Positions 7,229-16,491 are shown, numbered from the stretch's first letter. The stretch: 64,000 nt of DNA from JALYUS01 sp038231255 (GCA_038231255.1 JBBRLR010000004.1:31232-95231); one strand, 5' to 3'. Made by a program: numbers and translations. Notes: generated from the letters alone by a model not told the origin.

Positions 7229-9072
7229 TAACCTTCCTCGATCCAGTACTTGGCGAAGTTCTGGTAGAGCCAATAGGGGTTGGTTGCCTTGTCCGGCATG
7301 CCCTTGATGCGCTTGTTGAAGAAGAGCACGGTTTCCCAGTACATCACGTAGAGGAAGGGCACTTCTACCGAGATCAGTTTCTGCAGATCGCTGTAGATTT
7401 TCTTGCGCTTCTCCGCATCAACCTCTGCGGCGCCCGCGTCGAGCAATTTCTGCGCGTCCGGGTTGTCCCAGTGCGCCCAGTTGTTCGTGTTGCCCTTGTA
7501 GAGCGCCTGCCCGTCCGGGTCGCCGTTGTTGCCGCCGTAGGTCCAGTTGAACAGACCGATGTCATAATTCCCCTCGCGCTCCGCCGCGAGCGCGGCGGAG
7601 GTTTCCAGTTCCTTCAGTTGCATGTCAATGCCGACGTCTTTGAAGTTGCGCTGCGCGATCTCTGCCTCGCTCTTGCGCAGCGCGTCCCCGCTAAAGACGG
7701 TGCAGACAACCGAGAGTTTCTGCCCCTGCGCGTTGGCGAGGATGCCGTCTGACCCCGGCGTCCAGCCTGCGTCCTTGAGCAGCGCCTTCGCCTTATCGAG
7801 ATCGCGCGGGTAGGGTGTCGTGTTCGTCTCGTAATAAAACTCGAGCGCGGGTGAGATGTTGCCCGTCGCCTTGACCGCAAGCCCCTTGAGGAGGTCCTTG
7901 ACCATCGCGTCGCGGTCCATCGCGTACATCATCGCCTGACGGACGCGCTTGTCGCTGAGCAGCGGGCGCGTGACGTTAAGCGGGAAATGGTTGACGGCGG
8001 CGCCCGGCGCGCGAAAGGTCTGAAATTTCGGGTCCTTGATGAAATTGAGCGTATCCTCCGGCGCGAGCGGCCAGGTGGAGGAGTCTGCGTCGCCGGTGCG
8101 GAGGGCGATGGCGCGCACGGAGGTTTCCGGCACGATGTTCTCGCGCCAGGTGTCAATATAGGGGCGACCATCCCAGTAATCATCGAAGGCCGCGAGCGTG
8201 ACGTGGTCGCCGAGCTTCTGCTCCATGAACTTGTACGGCCCGGTGCCGACGGGCGCTTTCTTGTATTCTTTCTCGCCGATCTTCTCATGGACGTGCTTCG
8301 GCACGATAGCGATCGTCGCGCTCAGCGCTCCAAAGGGGACGTAGACGCGCGACAGCGTGACGATGACGGTCGCGTCGTCCGGCGTCGCGACATCCGCGAC
8401 ATCCTTGAAGTTCGGCTGGTTGATTGCGGCATTCTTCGGGTCGCGGAGCCAGTCGTAGTAATACTTGACATCGGCGGATGTAAAGGGCTGTCCGTCGTGC
8501 CATTTGACGCCCTTGCGCAGTTTGAATGTCCACGTCTTGCCGTCCGGCGAAACCTGATAGCTTTCGGCGAGGACGGGGGCGAGTTTGAAGTTCTCGTCCA
8601 CCTTCAATAGCGCCTCGTGGATATTATAGATGAGGACGTACCAGACGGTCGGACCGGCATCGTCCGGGCTGAGGCTCGAAACATCCTGATGCCCCACCGT
8701 CACGAACGTGCCGCCCCGCTTCGGCTTCTTGCCGGACGCGGACGCGGCGGTCGTCGGGCCGCCGCCCGTGGCCGCGCTCGCCGCCGCCGGGGCGGTAGCG
8801 CCCGTGGATGCGGCGCTACTGGCGGCGGGCGCAGTTGACTGATTGACGGCGACCGTCGGGATCGTTCCTTTGGTGGGCGCTGCCTGCGTCCCACCAGCGG
8901 GAGTATTCGTCGGCGCGGAAGTGGAGCCGCCGCACGCAGCCAGGAGCGCGGCGACGACCGGACTCGACATGCCGAGGAGCGCGGCACGGCGCGAGAATTC
9001 TCTGCGCTGTGCGGGGGTGGCGTCCCGCAATGCCTCGACCAGATCAAGCGGATGACTGGCGTCGTACGACAC
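7228..9072 (-). CDS. Peptide ABC transporter substrate-binding lipoprotein (SBP_bac_5)
   Basis: The 614-residue protein is a family 5 extracytoplasmic binding protein for peptides or similar solutes. The N-terminus combines a twin-arginine-like RREFSRRAALLG with a lipobox ending LLAAC, so it is probably exported folded and lipid-anchored. A low-complexity Ala/Thr/Pro linker (about 48-115) precedes the binding domain. That domain has KTWTFKLRKGVKWHDGQPFTS-type sequence at about 183-203 and a C-terminal YVMYWETVLFFNKRIKG. It is first in the operon with dppB, dppC and M81. A strong promoter lies upstream at 9205-9234. Confidence 0.93.
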   Translation of the reverse strand: MSYDASHPLDLVEALRDATPAQRREFSRRAALLGMSSPVVAALLAACGGSTSAPTNTPAGGTQAAPTKGTIPTVAVNQSTAPAASSAASTGATAPAAASAATGGGPTTAASASGKKPKRGGTFVTVGHQDVSSLSPDDAGPTVWYVLIYNIHEALLKVDENFKLAPVLAESYQVSPDGKTWTFKLRKGVKWHDGQPFTSADVKYYYDWLRDPKNAAINQPNFKDVADVATPDDATVIVTLSRVYVPFGALSATIAIVPKHVHEKIGEKEYKKAPVGTGPYKFMEQKLGDHVTLAAFDDYWDGRPYIDTWRENIVPETSVRAIALRTGDADSSTWPLAPEDTLNFIKDPKFQTFRAPGAAVNHFPLNVTRPLLSDKRVRQAMMYAMDRDAMVKDLLKGLAVKATGNISPALEFYYETNTTPYPRDLDKAKALLKDAGWTPGSDGILANAQGQKLSVVCTVFSGDALRKSEAEIAQRNFKDVGIDMQLKELETSAALAAEREGNYDIGLFNWTYGGNNGDPDGQALYKGNTNNWAHWDNPDAQKLLDAGAAEVDAEKRKKIYSDLQKLISVEVPFLYVMYWETVLFFNKRIKGMPDKATNPYWLYQNFAKYWIEEG

Positions 9073-9204
9073 GGTAATCCTCCTTCACAACGACGAACAC
9101 ACAAACAACGATGACATAGCGGCATTCCAGCGCCAACATTGGCGGGATCCGTGCGTGTCGAGCGCGATGCAGACCGAGTGCTATTCCCCTGCGGGCATGA
9201 TGAT

Positions 9205-9234
9205 AGTATAGGGTTATGCTCCGAATAGTGTCAA
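9205..9234 (-). promoter_or_regulatory. Sigma70-type promoter of the peptide transporter operon
   Basis: On the minus strand a perfect TTGACA -35 (9229-9234) is separated by 18 nt from a TATACT -10 (9205-9210). The predicted start is near 9198, giving a leader of about 125 nt before the binding-protein ATG. Confidence 0.75.
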
Positions 9235-9304
9235 TCGGCGCGCATCGTGCCGATATACCGGATTCAGCGGGTTGTCTTGTGCATCTATGGTCGGACGAAT
9301 CGCC

Positions 9305-9532
9305 TCATCCGGTCGTTGTCGCGACGATAACGTCCGCGAACTCCGTGAGCATCTGCGCGGCGATTGTCGGGTCGCGCAGGCGCTCTTCGGGTGGGCGATC
9401 CGTCGTCGGGGCGTTGCTGACGGCGAACCGCGCGAACGCCGCTGTCGCGCCATTCTCGCTCGTCAAGGCGCCGTTTTCCCAGCGCACCGCCGCCTCGTCG
9501 CCGCGCCAGCGGATGCGCCATTCGATCCACAT
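9305..9532 (-). CDS. Small hypothetical protein
   Basis: A 75-codon ORF with codon use like the neighbouring genes (strong G/C third positions). The product begins MWIEWRIRWRGDEAAVRWENG and ends with LTEFADVIVATTTG. No domain is recognised. ATG at 9532 is preferred because GGGGGCAG precedes it; an ATG five codons upstream overlaps a dispersed GTAGCGTAGGCTGCC-type repeat. It lies 32 nt downstream of M81 copy 2 in the same direction and could be co-transcribed. Confidence 0.55.
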   Translation of the reverse strand: MWIEWRIRWRGDEAAVRWENGALTSENGATAAFARFAVSNAPTTDRPPEERLRDPTIAAQMLTEFADVIVATTTG

Positions 9533-9564
9533 ACTCTGCCCCCACATCGGTAGCGTAGGCTGCC

Positions 9565-11067
9565 TTAAAGATACTGCTCATACCCACCGCGCATCTCGGC
9601 GGCGTCGAGCGGCCAGATCGTTCGGCGGATGCGGTGGTACGGGAAGCCGGACAGATCGAGCGTCGTCGCGCCGGGCGCATCCGCCGCGATGATCGCCGTC
9701 GCAAGGTGCGTGTACCCGGCGCGGAAGTGCGCGCTGGACTTGACAGCGATGATCCGGTATCGCCGCACATCAATGCCGTGCAGCAGGAAGATTTCGTCGT
9801 CCAGCACCTGATTGCGGCGCGAGCCGACGAGCACATCCACGCCGCCGATCCGCAAACGTGCCATCGGGCCGATCTCGACGAGCATGCCGCGCCCCATCGG
9901 CGTCGTCAGGCGGAATTGTCCGTCGGTCAGGCACTTCACGTACGCTGCTGCCTCGATGGGCGCGCCGTGCAGGTCGTCCGTCTTGCCGCCGAGGCGCACG
10001 TCAATCGTCGCGCCGACGCCCGCCGCGTGTACCTGCGCCGCCGTTTCGGGGTCAAAAATGTAGGCGTAGCATGCGTTTTCGAGCTTCATGGCGAGCATCG
10101 CGCGCAAGAGGTGCGTGCTGTCGCCGGGAGAACCGCCGCCGGGATTGTCGGACGTGTCGTTGATGACGACCGGGCCGTTCGGCACTGCTAACGCCCGGCT
10201 GATTGCCTCGGTGGCGGTGAGGATTTCGGGCCGGTACTCCTCGCGCGCTTCCCAGATCGCCTGTGCGACCGCCTTGCCCGCCGCCGCCGCCAGCGCGGGG
10301 TCGTCGTCCGCGATTGTCAGGACGGACATGCCGACGGCGGGCACATCGGTGTAGGGAAAACCGTGGAAGATCGTGCAATCTATCATGCCGGGCCGTCGTT
10401 CCCACTCGCGGCACAGGGCGTTGAGCCGCATGCCGGGTTCGAGGTCGGTGCTGCACGTCGGGATCATCACGGGTAATTGTTCGAGGTGCATGGTGGGCCG
10501 GATTTCCCGCTCCAGCAGGCGATATAGGAAGTCCATCGCCTCCGCGCCGCGCTCGTAGCTGTCGGAGTGCGGGTAGTACCAGTTGCCGAACAGGCCGTCC
10601 GCGTGTTCGAGCATCAGCGGCGTGATGTTGCCGTGCAAATCGAGCGAGGCGGCGATGGACACCTCCGGCCCGACACGTTCCCGCACCGCCGCAAGTACCG
10701 CCCCTTCGAGGTCGTCAATCCCCTCCGCGACGCCCGCGCCGTGGAGCGCGAGGCAGACGGCATCCACCGGCATCGCGTGCTCGATTTCCGCCAGCAGTGT
10801 CGCGAGGATTTCGTCGTACGCCGCCCGCGTGATCGTGCCGGACGGGTAGGCGGTCGCGCCGAAGGTCGGCAGCGCCGCGATCCCCCGCTCGTCCGCTGCC
10901 GCGAGCATCCCGCCGATATAGGTGCGGTTGCCGCCGTGCGCGCGGACCATGTCGTCGCCGACGAACCACTGGTACTCCTTGAATGGCCCGGTCGTCGTCG
11001 GCGATGAGCAGAAGGTGTTGGTTTCGTGCGCGAACTCGCCGATAGCAATGCGATAGCGGTGGGTCAT
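9565..11067 (-). CDS. M81 family metallopeptidase (MlrC-like), copy 2
   Basis: The 500-residue product has the same M81 architecture as the copy at 3730-5211 but is clearly diverged. Motifs are IGEFAHETNTF at the N-terminus, LHGAGVAEG, SLDLHGN (DLHGN replaces DWHCY), YPHSDSYERG, DNPGGGSPGDSTH, GKTDDLHGAP and VKSSAHFRAGY. ATG at 11067 has a GAGG ribosome site; a GTG four codons upstream is the alternative. The two M81 genes bracket the peptide ABC transporter, which suggests two substrate specificities for imported peptides. An unlinked catabolic role cannot be excluded. Confidence 0.88.
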   Translation of the reverse strand: MTHRYRIAIGEFAHETNTFCSSPTTTGPFKEYQWFVGDDMVRAHGGNRTYIGGMLAAADERGIAALPTFGATAYPSGTITRAAYDEILATLLAEIEHAMPVDAVCLALHGAGVAEGIDDLEGAVLAAVRERVGPEVSIAASLDLHGNITPLMLEHADGLFGNWYYPHSDSYERGAEAMDFLYRLLEREIRPTMHLEQLPVMIPTCSTDLEPGMRLNALCREWERRPGMIDCTIFHGFPYTDVPAVGMSVLTIADDDPALAAAAGKAVAQAIWEAREEYRPEILTATEAISRALAVPNGPVVINDTSDNPGGGSPGDSTHLLRAMLAMKLENACYAYIFDPETAAQVHAAGVGATIDVRLGGKTDDLHGAPIEAAAYVKCLTDGQFRLTTPMGRGMLVEIGPMARLRIGGVDVLVGSRRNQVLDDEIFLLHGIDVRRYRIIAVKSSAHFRAGYTHLATAIIAADAPGATTLDLSGFPYHRIRRTIWPLDAAEMRGGYEQYL

Positions 11068-11073
11068 GTTTTT

Positions 11074-11148
11074 CCTCACCCCTGGCCCCTCTCCATCGCT
11101 CTCAGATCACGAAAGGCGATAGGCTCACATGGCGATAGAGAGGGGAGC
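11074..11148. repeat. GC-rich palindromic repeat
   Basis: CCCCTCTCCATCGC and GCGATAGAGAGGGG arms flank a 40-nt interior. It is the same class as 7157-7191 and 18157-18292. It lies between the divergent M81 copy 2 and the glycoside hydrolase. Confidence 0.6.
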
Positions 11149-11283
11149 GTACAGACACTAGCATTCCGTTGCCATCGTACCTGATTGTGGCAGGATAGCC
11201 TACGACGCTATCCCACCGAACCTCGTCATCAGTGTAGAATGCCCCCAGTGGATGAACGTACAGAAAGGGGCAAGGCGCGCGTT

Positions 11284-13530
11284 ATGCAGCATCTCCGGGC
11301 GGTTTCACTGGCCGGGTCATGGCGCTTTCGGACCGATCCGGATCGTCTGGGCGACCTCACGTCCGCCGATCTCGTGCAGTCCGCCGACGACGAGTGCGCA
11401 TTCCATCTGCCCACCTACGACGACAGCGACTGGCAGGCGATCCCTGTCCCCGGCAACTGGCAGCAGTTCGGCCACGACTACAATGGCGTCGCCTGGTACC
11501 GGACGCGCTTCGTCCGGCCTGATTTTCCCGGCGATGGCGTCGCGCGGCTCCGCTTCGCGGGGGTGGATTACTACGCCGATGTTTGGCTCAACGGCTTCTA
11601 CCTCGGTTCGCACGAAGGGTATTTCGCCCCCTTCACTTTCGATTGCACCCGCTGGCTCCGGGACGACAATGTGCTGGTCGTGCGCGTGGACAGCCCGAAC
11701 GATGTGCGCGTCAAACACAAGCGCGAGCACGAACGCAAGACGCTCATCAAGGGCGCATTGCAGGATTGGGATGTTAACAACCTCGATGTGAACCCCGGCG
11801 GTATCTGGAGCGACGTGACGCTGCTCCTGTCCGGGCCGCAGTACATCGCGGAGGTGCGCGCCGATGTGGATTTGGCCGCGCACGCTGCAACGGGCCGCGC
11901 CTCGCTCGCCTTGCGCGTCACGCTCGTCAACGCGCTCCCCGCCGCCGTGGATGCTCGCGTGCGGCTGACGCTCGCGCCCGCCACCTTCACTAGCGAGACG
12001 ATCGAGGAGGAGGGGCGCATCCGCCTCCTGCCCGGCCCGAATGTCCATACCCTTTGGCTGCAAATCCCCGATGCCCGCCTTTGGTGGACGTGGGATCAGG
12101 GGCGGCCCGATTTGTACGCGCTCACCGTCACAGTCGGCACGGGCGAGACGCCGGGCGACAGCGTCACGGAGCGGATCGGGCTGCGCACCGTCGAGCGGCG
12201 CGGCGCGGGCTGGGCGACGTACCTCAATGGCCGCCGCATCTTCTGGCGGGGCGCCAATTACCTTTCCGATCAACTGCTCGGTTCAATGACGCCCGAACGG
12301 TACGCGCAGGATGTCCGCCTCCTCCACGAGGCGAACATGAACGTGGTGCGCCCCTTCTGCGTCGTCGAGCATGCCGCCTTCTACGCGGCGTGCGACGCGG
12401 CGGGGCTGCTCGTTTATCAGGACTTCCCAATGCAATGGCGGATGGCGAACGACTCCGACCTTGTGCGGCGCGCGACGCGGCAGGCGGAGGAGATGATCGC
12501 GCTGCTGGCAAACCATCCGTCCGTTTTTCTGTATTGCTACGGCTCGGAGCCGGGCGAGGCGAACTTCAAGAAGCTGAGCATGGCGCTTGCCGCCACCTCC
12601 CGTGCGGCGGACTCGATGCGCATCACTCATCAGGCGAATGAGTACGCCGGCCACTGGGAGATCATGGCGGAGCGCGAGCGGTATGGCTGGCCGGTGGACA
12701 TGCACCTCTACAGTGGCTGGTACACCGACGCCTTCGGCGAACTCTACGATCTCGCGCGCTACACGCCGGAGCATTTCGAACTGGTCACCGAGTATGGCGC
12801 GCAGGCGCTCCCCGCGCAGGAACTCCTGCACGCCATCCTGCCGCCCGAGCAGCGCGCCTGGCCACCGACGCCGCGCGCCCTCCGCACCCTGAAACGCCGC
12901 TGTATGCAGCCCGAGCCGCTCTTTCGCGCCGTGCCGGACGCGACGAGTTGGCAGGATTTGATCGCCAAAAGCCAGGCGTATCAGGCGCTCGTCCTCAAGT
13001 TCCACACCGAGCACTACCGGCGGCTGAAGTACGCGCCGTGCAACGGCGCCGTAATGTTCACCTTCAACGATTGCTGGCCCGCCGTGACGTGGTCGGTCGT
13101 GGACTACGCGCGCCGTCCCAAGCAGGGCTATTACGCCTTGCAGCAAGCCTTCGCGCCGCTCCATGTCATGCTGAACTGGGTCGCGCCGCTCGCCGCGACG
13201 CTCGGCACGCCGTGGCAGGCGGAGATCATCGTCGTCAACGATCTGCCGGAGTCGTTCGCGGGCCTGATCGCCGGCTGGCTCGTCCGGCACGATGCGACGG
13301 GCGCGATCCTCGCCGAAGGCTCGATCCCGTGCGACGTGGCGGCGGACTGCCCGGCGACGCCAATCGGCGTCCTGCCACTGCGCCCCCCGCCGGACGCGCC
13401 CGTCGGCCCCTGCACCATCGCCCTCCGCCTCACCGACCGAAACGGCGACATCCGCGCCACGAACGCCTACACCCTCATCCTCCGCGCCCCCTGGCAGACC
13501 ACGACCTCATCCCTGCGGACGGAAACCTGA
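11284..13530 (+). CDS. Glycoside hydrolase family 2 protein
   Basis: The 748-residue protein has the GH2 layout: an N-terminal sugar-binding jelly roll (about 1-170, with DVWLNGFYLGSHEGYFAPF), an immunoglobulin-like domain (about 180-310), and a TIM barrel (about 320-630) starting at FWRGANYL. The nucleophile is probably Glu503 in VTEYGA. The acid/base is probably Glu422 in YGSEPG; the residue before it is Ser instead of the usual Asn. Substrate (beta-mannoside, galactoside or glucuronide) cannot be read. I chose the ATG at 11284 because a TAGAAT -10-like element at 11235-11240 would overlap longer starts and GAAAGGGG lies upstream. No signal peptide is seen. The TGA stop lies at the edge of a nonamer repeat. 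Confidence 0.85.
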   Translation: MQHLRAVSLAGSWRFRTDPDRLGDLTSADLVQSADDECAFHLPTYDDSDWQAIPVPGNWQQFGHDYNGVAWYRTRFVRPDFPGDGVARLRFAGVDYYADVWLNGFYLGSHEGYFAPFTFDCTRWLRDDNVLVVRVDSPNDVRVKHKREHERKTLIKGALQDWDVNNLDVNPGGIWSDVTLLLSGPQYIAEVRADVDLAAHAATGRASLALRVTLVNALPAAVDARVRLTLAPATFTSETIEEEGRIRLLPGPNVHTLWLQIPDARLWWTWDQGRPDLYALTVTVGTGETPGDSVTERIGLRTVERRGAGWATYLNGRRIFWRGANYLSDQLLGSMTPERYAQDVRLLHEANMNVVRPFCVVEHAAFYAACDAAGLLVYQDFPMQWRMANDSDLVRRATRQAEEMIALLANHPSVFLYCYGSEPGEANFKKLSMALAATSRAADSMRITHQANEYAGHWEIMAERERYGWPVDMHLYSGWYTDAFGELYDLARYTPEHFELVTEYGAQALPAQELLHAILPPEQRAWPPTPRALRTLKRRCMQPEPLFRAVPDATSWQDLIAKSQAYQALVLKFHTEHYRRLKYAPCNGAVMFTFNDCWPAVTWSVVDYARRPKQGYYALQQAFAPLHVMLNWVAPLAATLGTPWQAEIIVVNDLPESFAGLIAGWLVRHDATGAILAEGSIPCDVAADCPATPIGVLPLRPPPDAPVGPCTIALRLTDRNGDIRATNAYTLILRAPWQTTTSSLRTET

Positions 13531-13643
13531 ACGCAGAGCGCGCAGACATCGCAGAGGGGAGAAGAGAACGAACGAAGTGTCTTGAACCGAGAGTTCCTAC
13601 TTGTTCTCTCTGCGTTCTCTGCGTCCTCTGTGCTCTCTGCGTT
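13528..13643. repeat. Nonamer-repeat hairpin overlapping the GH2 stop codon
   Basis: The left arm has units GCAGAGCGC, GCAGACATC and GCAGAGGGG directly after the TGA. The right arm has complementary units of type CTCTGCGTT, CTCTGCGTC, CTCTGTGCT and CTCTGCGTT. The ribosome site and start of homoserine dehydrogenase follow 33 nt later, so it separates two co-directional genes. Confidence 0.8.
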
Positions 13644-13675
13644 ACCGTTCCCTTTTCGCCGAGTGGAGGTAGTAC

Positions 13676-14713
13676 ATGCGGACGGTGCGGGTGGCGCTGG
13701 TGGGGTTCGGGAATGTTGGGCAGGCGCTGGCGGACCTGCTCGAACAGCGGGCGGACGTGCTCTACCGCCGGTACCACCTTGACATCAGCATGACGGGGAT
13801 CGCTACCGCGCGGCACGGCACGATCATCGCGCCGGAAGGGGTGGACCTCGCGCGGACGGTCGCGGCAATCGAGGATGATCCGGCGGCGCGGTTGCCGGGC
13901 GCGCTGGCGGGCGACATCGCCATGCCCGCCTTTATCGCCACCGTGCCCGCCGACATCATCGTCGAACTCAGCCCGCTCGCGCCGGAAAGCGGCCAGCCCG
14001 CCATCCGCCACTGCGAGACGGCCCTGCGCAACGGCAAGCACGTCGTGACCGCCAATAAAGGCCCCGTCGCCTATGCCTATCGCCGCCTGCGCGATCTCGC
14101 CGTCAGCCAGCATCGCCAATTTCGCTTCGAGTCCGCCGTGATGGATGGCGCGCCGATCTTCGCGCTCGTCGAAAAGGCGCTGCCCGCGACCGAGGTGCGC
14201 GGCTTCCGGGGCGTCATCAACAGCACCTCGAACCTTGTCCTGACGATGATGGCGGCGGGGCAAACGCTGGCGGAAGCCGTCGCGGAGGCGCAACGGCTCG
14301 GCGTCACCGAGGCCGACCCCGCCTACGACCTCGACGGCTGGGACGCGGCGGTCAAGGTCTGCGCGCTGATGAACGCGCTGATGGACGCCGATGTGCGCCC
14401 CGCCGACATCGAGCGCACCGGCATCGGCGGCATCACCGTGGACGATCTCGCCGCAGCGGCTCAGGCGGGCAACGCGATCAAACTGGTTGCGGAAGCGTGG
14501 CAAGCGCGGGACGGCACGCCGCATGGCCGCGTCGCGCCGCAAACCCTGCCGCTCGCCGACCCGCTCGCCACGCTGGCGGGCACGTCCAATATGCTCATCC
14601 TCCGCACCGACACGATGGGCGACCTCGCCATCGGCGAGTACGATGGCGGCACTCCGCAGACCGCCTACGGCGTCCTCGCCGACATCCTCCACATCACGAT
14701 GAGCGAAGCGTGA
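13676..14713 (+). CDS. hom: Homoserine dehydrogenase (catalytic core, no ACT domain)
   Basis: The 345-residue enzyme reduces aspartate semialdehyde to homoserine in the threonine/methionine pathway. It has the Rossmann motif VALVGFGNVG (6-15), the NKGP segment after HVVTAN (about 125), INSTSNLVLTMM (about 182-193, matching the family's GTSNYIL) and the catalytic EADPAYDLDGWDAAVK. It lacks the C-terminal ACT domain, so classic threonine feedback is unlikely. The ribosome site GTGGAGGTAGT precedes the ATG. The homocysteine methyltransferase/MTHFR fusion at 47 kb is in the same pathway. Confidence 0.9.
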   Translation: MRTVRVALVGFGNVGQALADLLEQRADVLYRRYHLDISMTGIATARHGTIIAPEGVDLARTVAAIEDDPAARLPGALAGDIAMPAFIATVPADIIVELSPLAPESGQPAIRHCETALRNGKHVVTANKGPVAYAYRRLRDLAVSQHRQFRFESAVMDGAPIFALVEKALPATEVRGFRGVINSTSNLVLTMMAAGQTLAEAVAEAQRLGVTEADPAYDLDGWDAAVKVCALMNALMDADVRPADIERTGIGGITVDDLAAAAQAGNAIKLVAEAWQARDGTPHGRVAPQTLPLADPLATLAGTSNMLILRTDTMGDLAIGEYDGGTPQTAYGVLADILHITMSEA

Positions 14714-14874
14714 CGAAACCGCAGAGCCGCAGAGGACGCAGAACGGAATCCGGTGGTGGCGGGCTCCGGGTACCCTCTGGGTGGCATGCCGCTCTGGTGC
14801 AGGCTAAAGCCCGCCACCACCAGGAAAATCGCCCCAACTGCGTAACCCCCAATGCATGGCTCATTGCTCATTGC
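14714..14874. repeat. Nonamer half-element and GC-rich palindrome
   Basis: Directly after the hom stop are CCGCAGAG, CCGCAGAGGAC, GCAGAACGG units without an opposite arm. They are followed by a GGTGGTGGCGGGCT...AGCCCGCCACCACC inverted repeat (about 14751-14822), then two ATGGCTC/ATTGCTC-type heptamers before the flavin reductase stop. Confidence 0.6.
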
Positions 14875-15372
14875 TCACATCGTTAGGCGGGCGTAGCGGC
14901 TGCGGTAGGCGAGGAGCGGTTCGCCGTCGTTTTCGGCGAAGGCGAGGACTTCGCCGACGAAGATGCGGTGATCGCCGCCCCGATAGGTGGCATGGAGGCG
15001 GCAATCGAACGACGCAATGGCGGCGCGCAGGAGCGGCGCACCCGTGGTCGCCGTGCGGTACGGCACACCGCTGAACGTCGCGTTGACGAGCGGCGCGCGG
15101 TTGGCGAAGCGATCCGCGAGGAATTCGTCATCCTCCGGTAGCACATTAACCGCAAACGCGCCCGCTTCCTCGATCATCGCGACGAACGACGAGGTGGCGA
15201 CGATGCAGACGAGTACGAGCGGCGGTGCGAGCGAGACGAAGGAGAAGCTGCTCGCCGTAATCCCCCGGAAGCCGAGCGCACTCCGTGTTGTTACGACCGT
15301 CACGCCCGCCGCGAACCGTCCCACCGCCCGCCCGAACGCCTCCGCATCGAACGCCGCGCCCGTCTCATCCAT
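14875..15372 (-). CDS. Flavin reductase domain protein (FMN-binding)
   Basis: The 165-residue product is a flavin reductase-like split-barrel protein of the two-component monooxygenase type. It begins FGRAVGRFAAGVTVVTT, followed by GITASSFSFVSLAPPLVLVCI, which binds FMN, and NVLPEDDEFLADRFA. It reduces flavin with NAD(P)H, usually for a partner oxygenase; none is adjacent. ATG at 15372 has GAGG upstream, and a longer frame exists but lacks support. The methyltransferase gene lies 44 nt upstream in the same direction. Confidence 0.85.
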   Translation of the reverse strand: MDETGAAFDAEAFGRAVGRFAAGVTVVTTRSALGFRGITASSFSFVSLAPPLVLVCIVATSSFVAMIEEAGAFAVNVLPEDDEFLADRFANRAPLVNATFSGVPYRTATTGAPLLRAAIASFDCRLHATYRGGDHRIFVGEVLAFAENDGEPLLAYRSRYARLTM

Positions 15373-15416
15373 TGTGCTCGCCTCATTTTCGGTTCGATGT
15401 GCGTGACCCAGCCTGT

Positions 15417-16046
15417 TCATTTCGCGAACAGGAAGGAGACAAGGCGCGGCGCGTGCTGATCGTCGTCGTGCCACCATTCCTTAAGGCCGGTCAGGGTGAA
15501 GCCGACGCGCGTCGCTGCATCGAGAAAGTCAGACAGGTGATGCACGAAGGCCGGAGGTTCGATGCGCGCCTGATCCCGCTGGAACGCGGCTTTGCTGCCC
15601 GTGTACTGCTTGAATGGGTGCAATTCGCAGACAAACATCTGGCCCGCAGGCGCCAGCGTCCGTGCCGCCTCGGCGAAAACAACGGAAAGATCGGCGATGT
15701 GTTCAAGTACCAGGTTGCAGACGATCAAATCCACCGACTGATCGGCGCAGGGCCAGGGCTGCATGAGGTCCGCTGCCGCGAAGGTCACGTTGGGGCCGAA
15801 CCCCTTGGCTCTGGCCTGCGCAAGCATGCCTTCTGAGAAATCAATGGCATGGACACGGTCGCTAATCTGCGCGAGCAAGTACGTATTCTTGCCGGTGCCG
15901 CAGCCAATTTCGAGGATGGAGCGGTAGCGCCGCCCGGCGAGAACGGTGCGGGTGACCGTCTGATCGAGATCGCGGGTCAGGTTGCGATCGGTGTCGTAGG
16001 TGGTGGCCCACTGCGTGTATGCGGTTTGGACAGGTGAAAGAGTCAT
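15417..16046 (-). CDS. Class I SAM-dependent methyltransferase
   Basis: The 209-residue protein has the Rossmann-like methyltransferase fold: motif I ILEIGCGTGKNT (44-55), an acidic residue at AIDFSEGML (68-76) binding the SAM ribose, AAADL (about 90) and motif IV DLIVCNLVLEHI. The substrate is not readable. It is probably co-transcribed with the flavin reductase. Confidence 0.88.
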   Translation of the reverse strand: MTLSPVQTAYTQWATTYDTDRNLTRDLDQTVTRTVLAGRRYRSILEIGCGTGKNTYLLAQISDRVHAIDFSEGMLAQARAKGFGPNVTFAAADLMQPWPCADQSVDLIVCNLVLEHIADLSVVFAEAARTLAPAGQMFVCELHPFKQYTGSKAAFQRDQARIEPPAFVHHLSDFLDAATRVGFTLTGLKEWWHDDDQHAPRLVSFLFAK

Positions 16047-16227
16047 CGGCGGCTCCAGGACCTGAAAGAGGCGCTACCGGGTCCGATGGGGCAAGGCAGC
16101 GAACACGATCACCGGTACAGCATACCAGACGATGATCGTCACTTTGGAGAAGGCCTCCGCCACGGTGGATGCAAACACGCGCCGGGACGCAACGTGTCTC
16201 GGTTTCAAGCGCGAGTCCACGACTGGA

Positions 16228-16274
16228 GAAAGGGAACAGGCCGGGAGAGCATATCTCCCGGCCTGTTCCCTGTC
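16228..16274 (-). terminator. Intrinsic terminator with a 17-bp perfect stem
   Basis: Arms AGGGAACAGGCCGGGAG (16231-16247) and its exact complement (16255-16271) flank a 7-nt loop. On the minus strand the stem is followed by TTTCTCC. It lies just past the stop of the small gene at 16288. Confidence 0.75.
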
Positions 16275-16287
16275 CATGTGATGAGTC

Positions 16288-16491
16288 TTAGCGGGTACCG
16301 CGCCGCTCCCGCCGCATCTCGGGCAGGGCGTCCGTGCGGATCAGATGCTGCTGCCACTGCGCGGCAAACTCCACCGTCCGCTCGACATCCCCGAGCGGCG
16401 ACAGGACCGCCCGCCCGAACGCGCGGATACCCGCCCGCATCTTCTGTGTGTCCATCTTTGATAAGCCCTTTCCCGGCATCGCTGCCGTCAT
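16288..16491 (-). CDS. Small basic hypothetical protein
   Basis: A 67-codon frame reads MTAAMPGKGLSKMDTQKM, then RAFGRAVLSPLGDVERTVEF, and ends MRRERRGTR. The predicted helix, basic tail, gene-like codon use and the strong terminator right after the stop support a real gene. The start is uncertain: ATGs at codons 1, 5 and 13 all have weak ribosome sites. No family is recognised. Confidence 0.5.
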   Translation of the reverse strand: MTAAMPGKGLSKMDTQKMRAGIRAFGRAVLSPLGDVERTVEFAAQWQQHLIRTDALPEMRRERRGTR

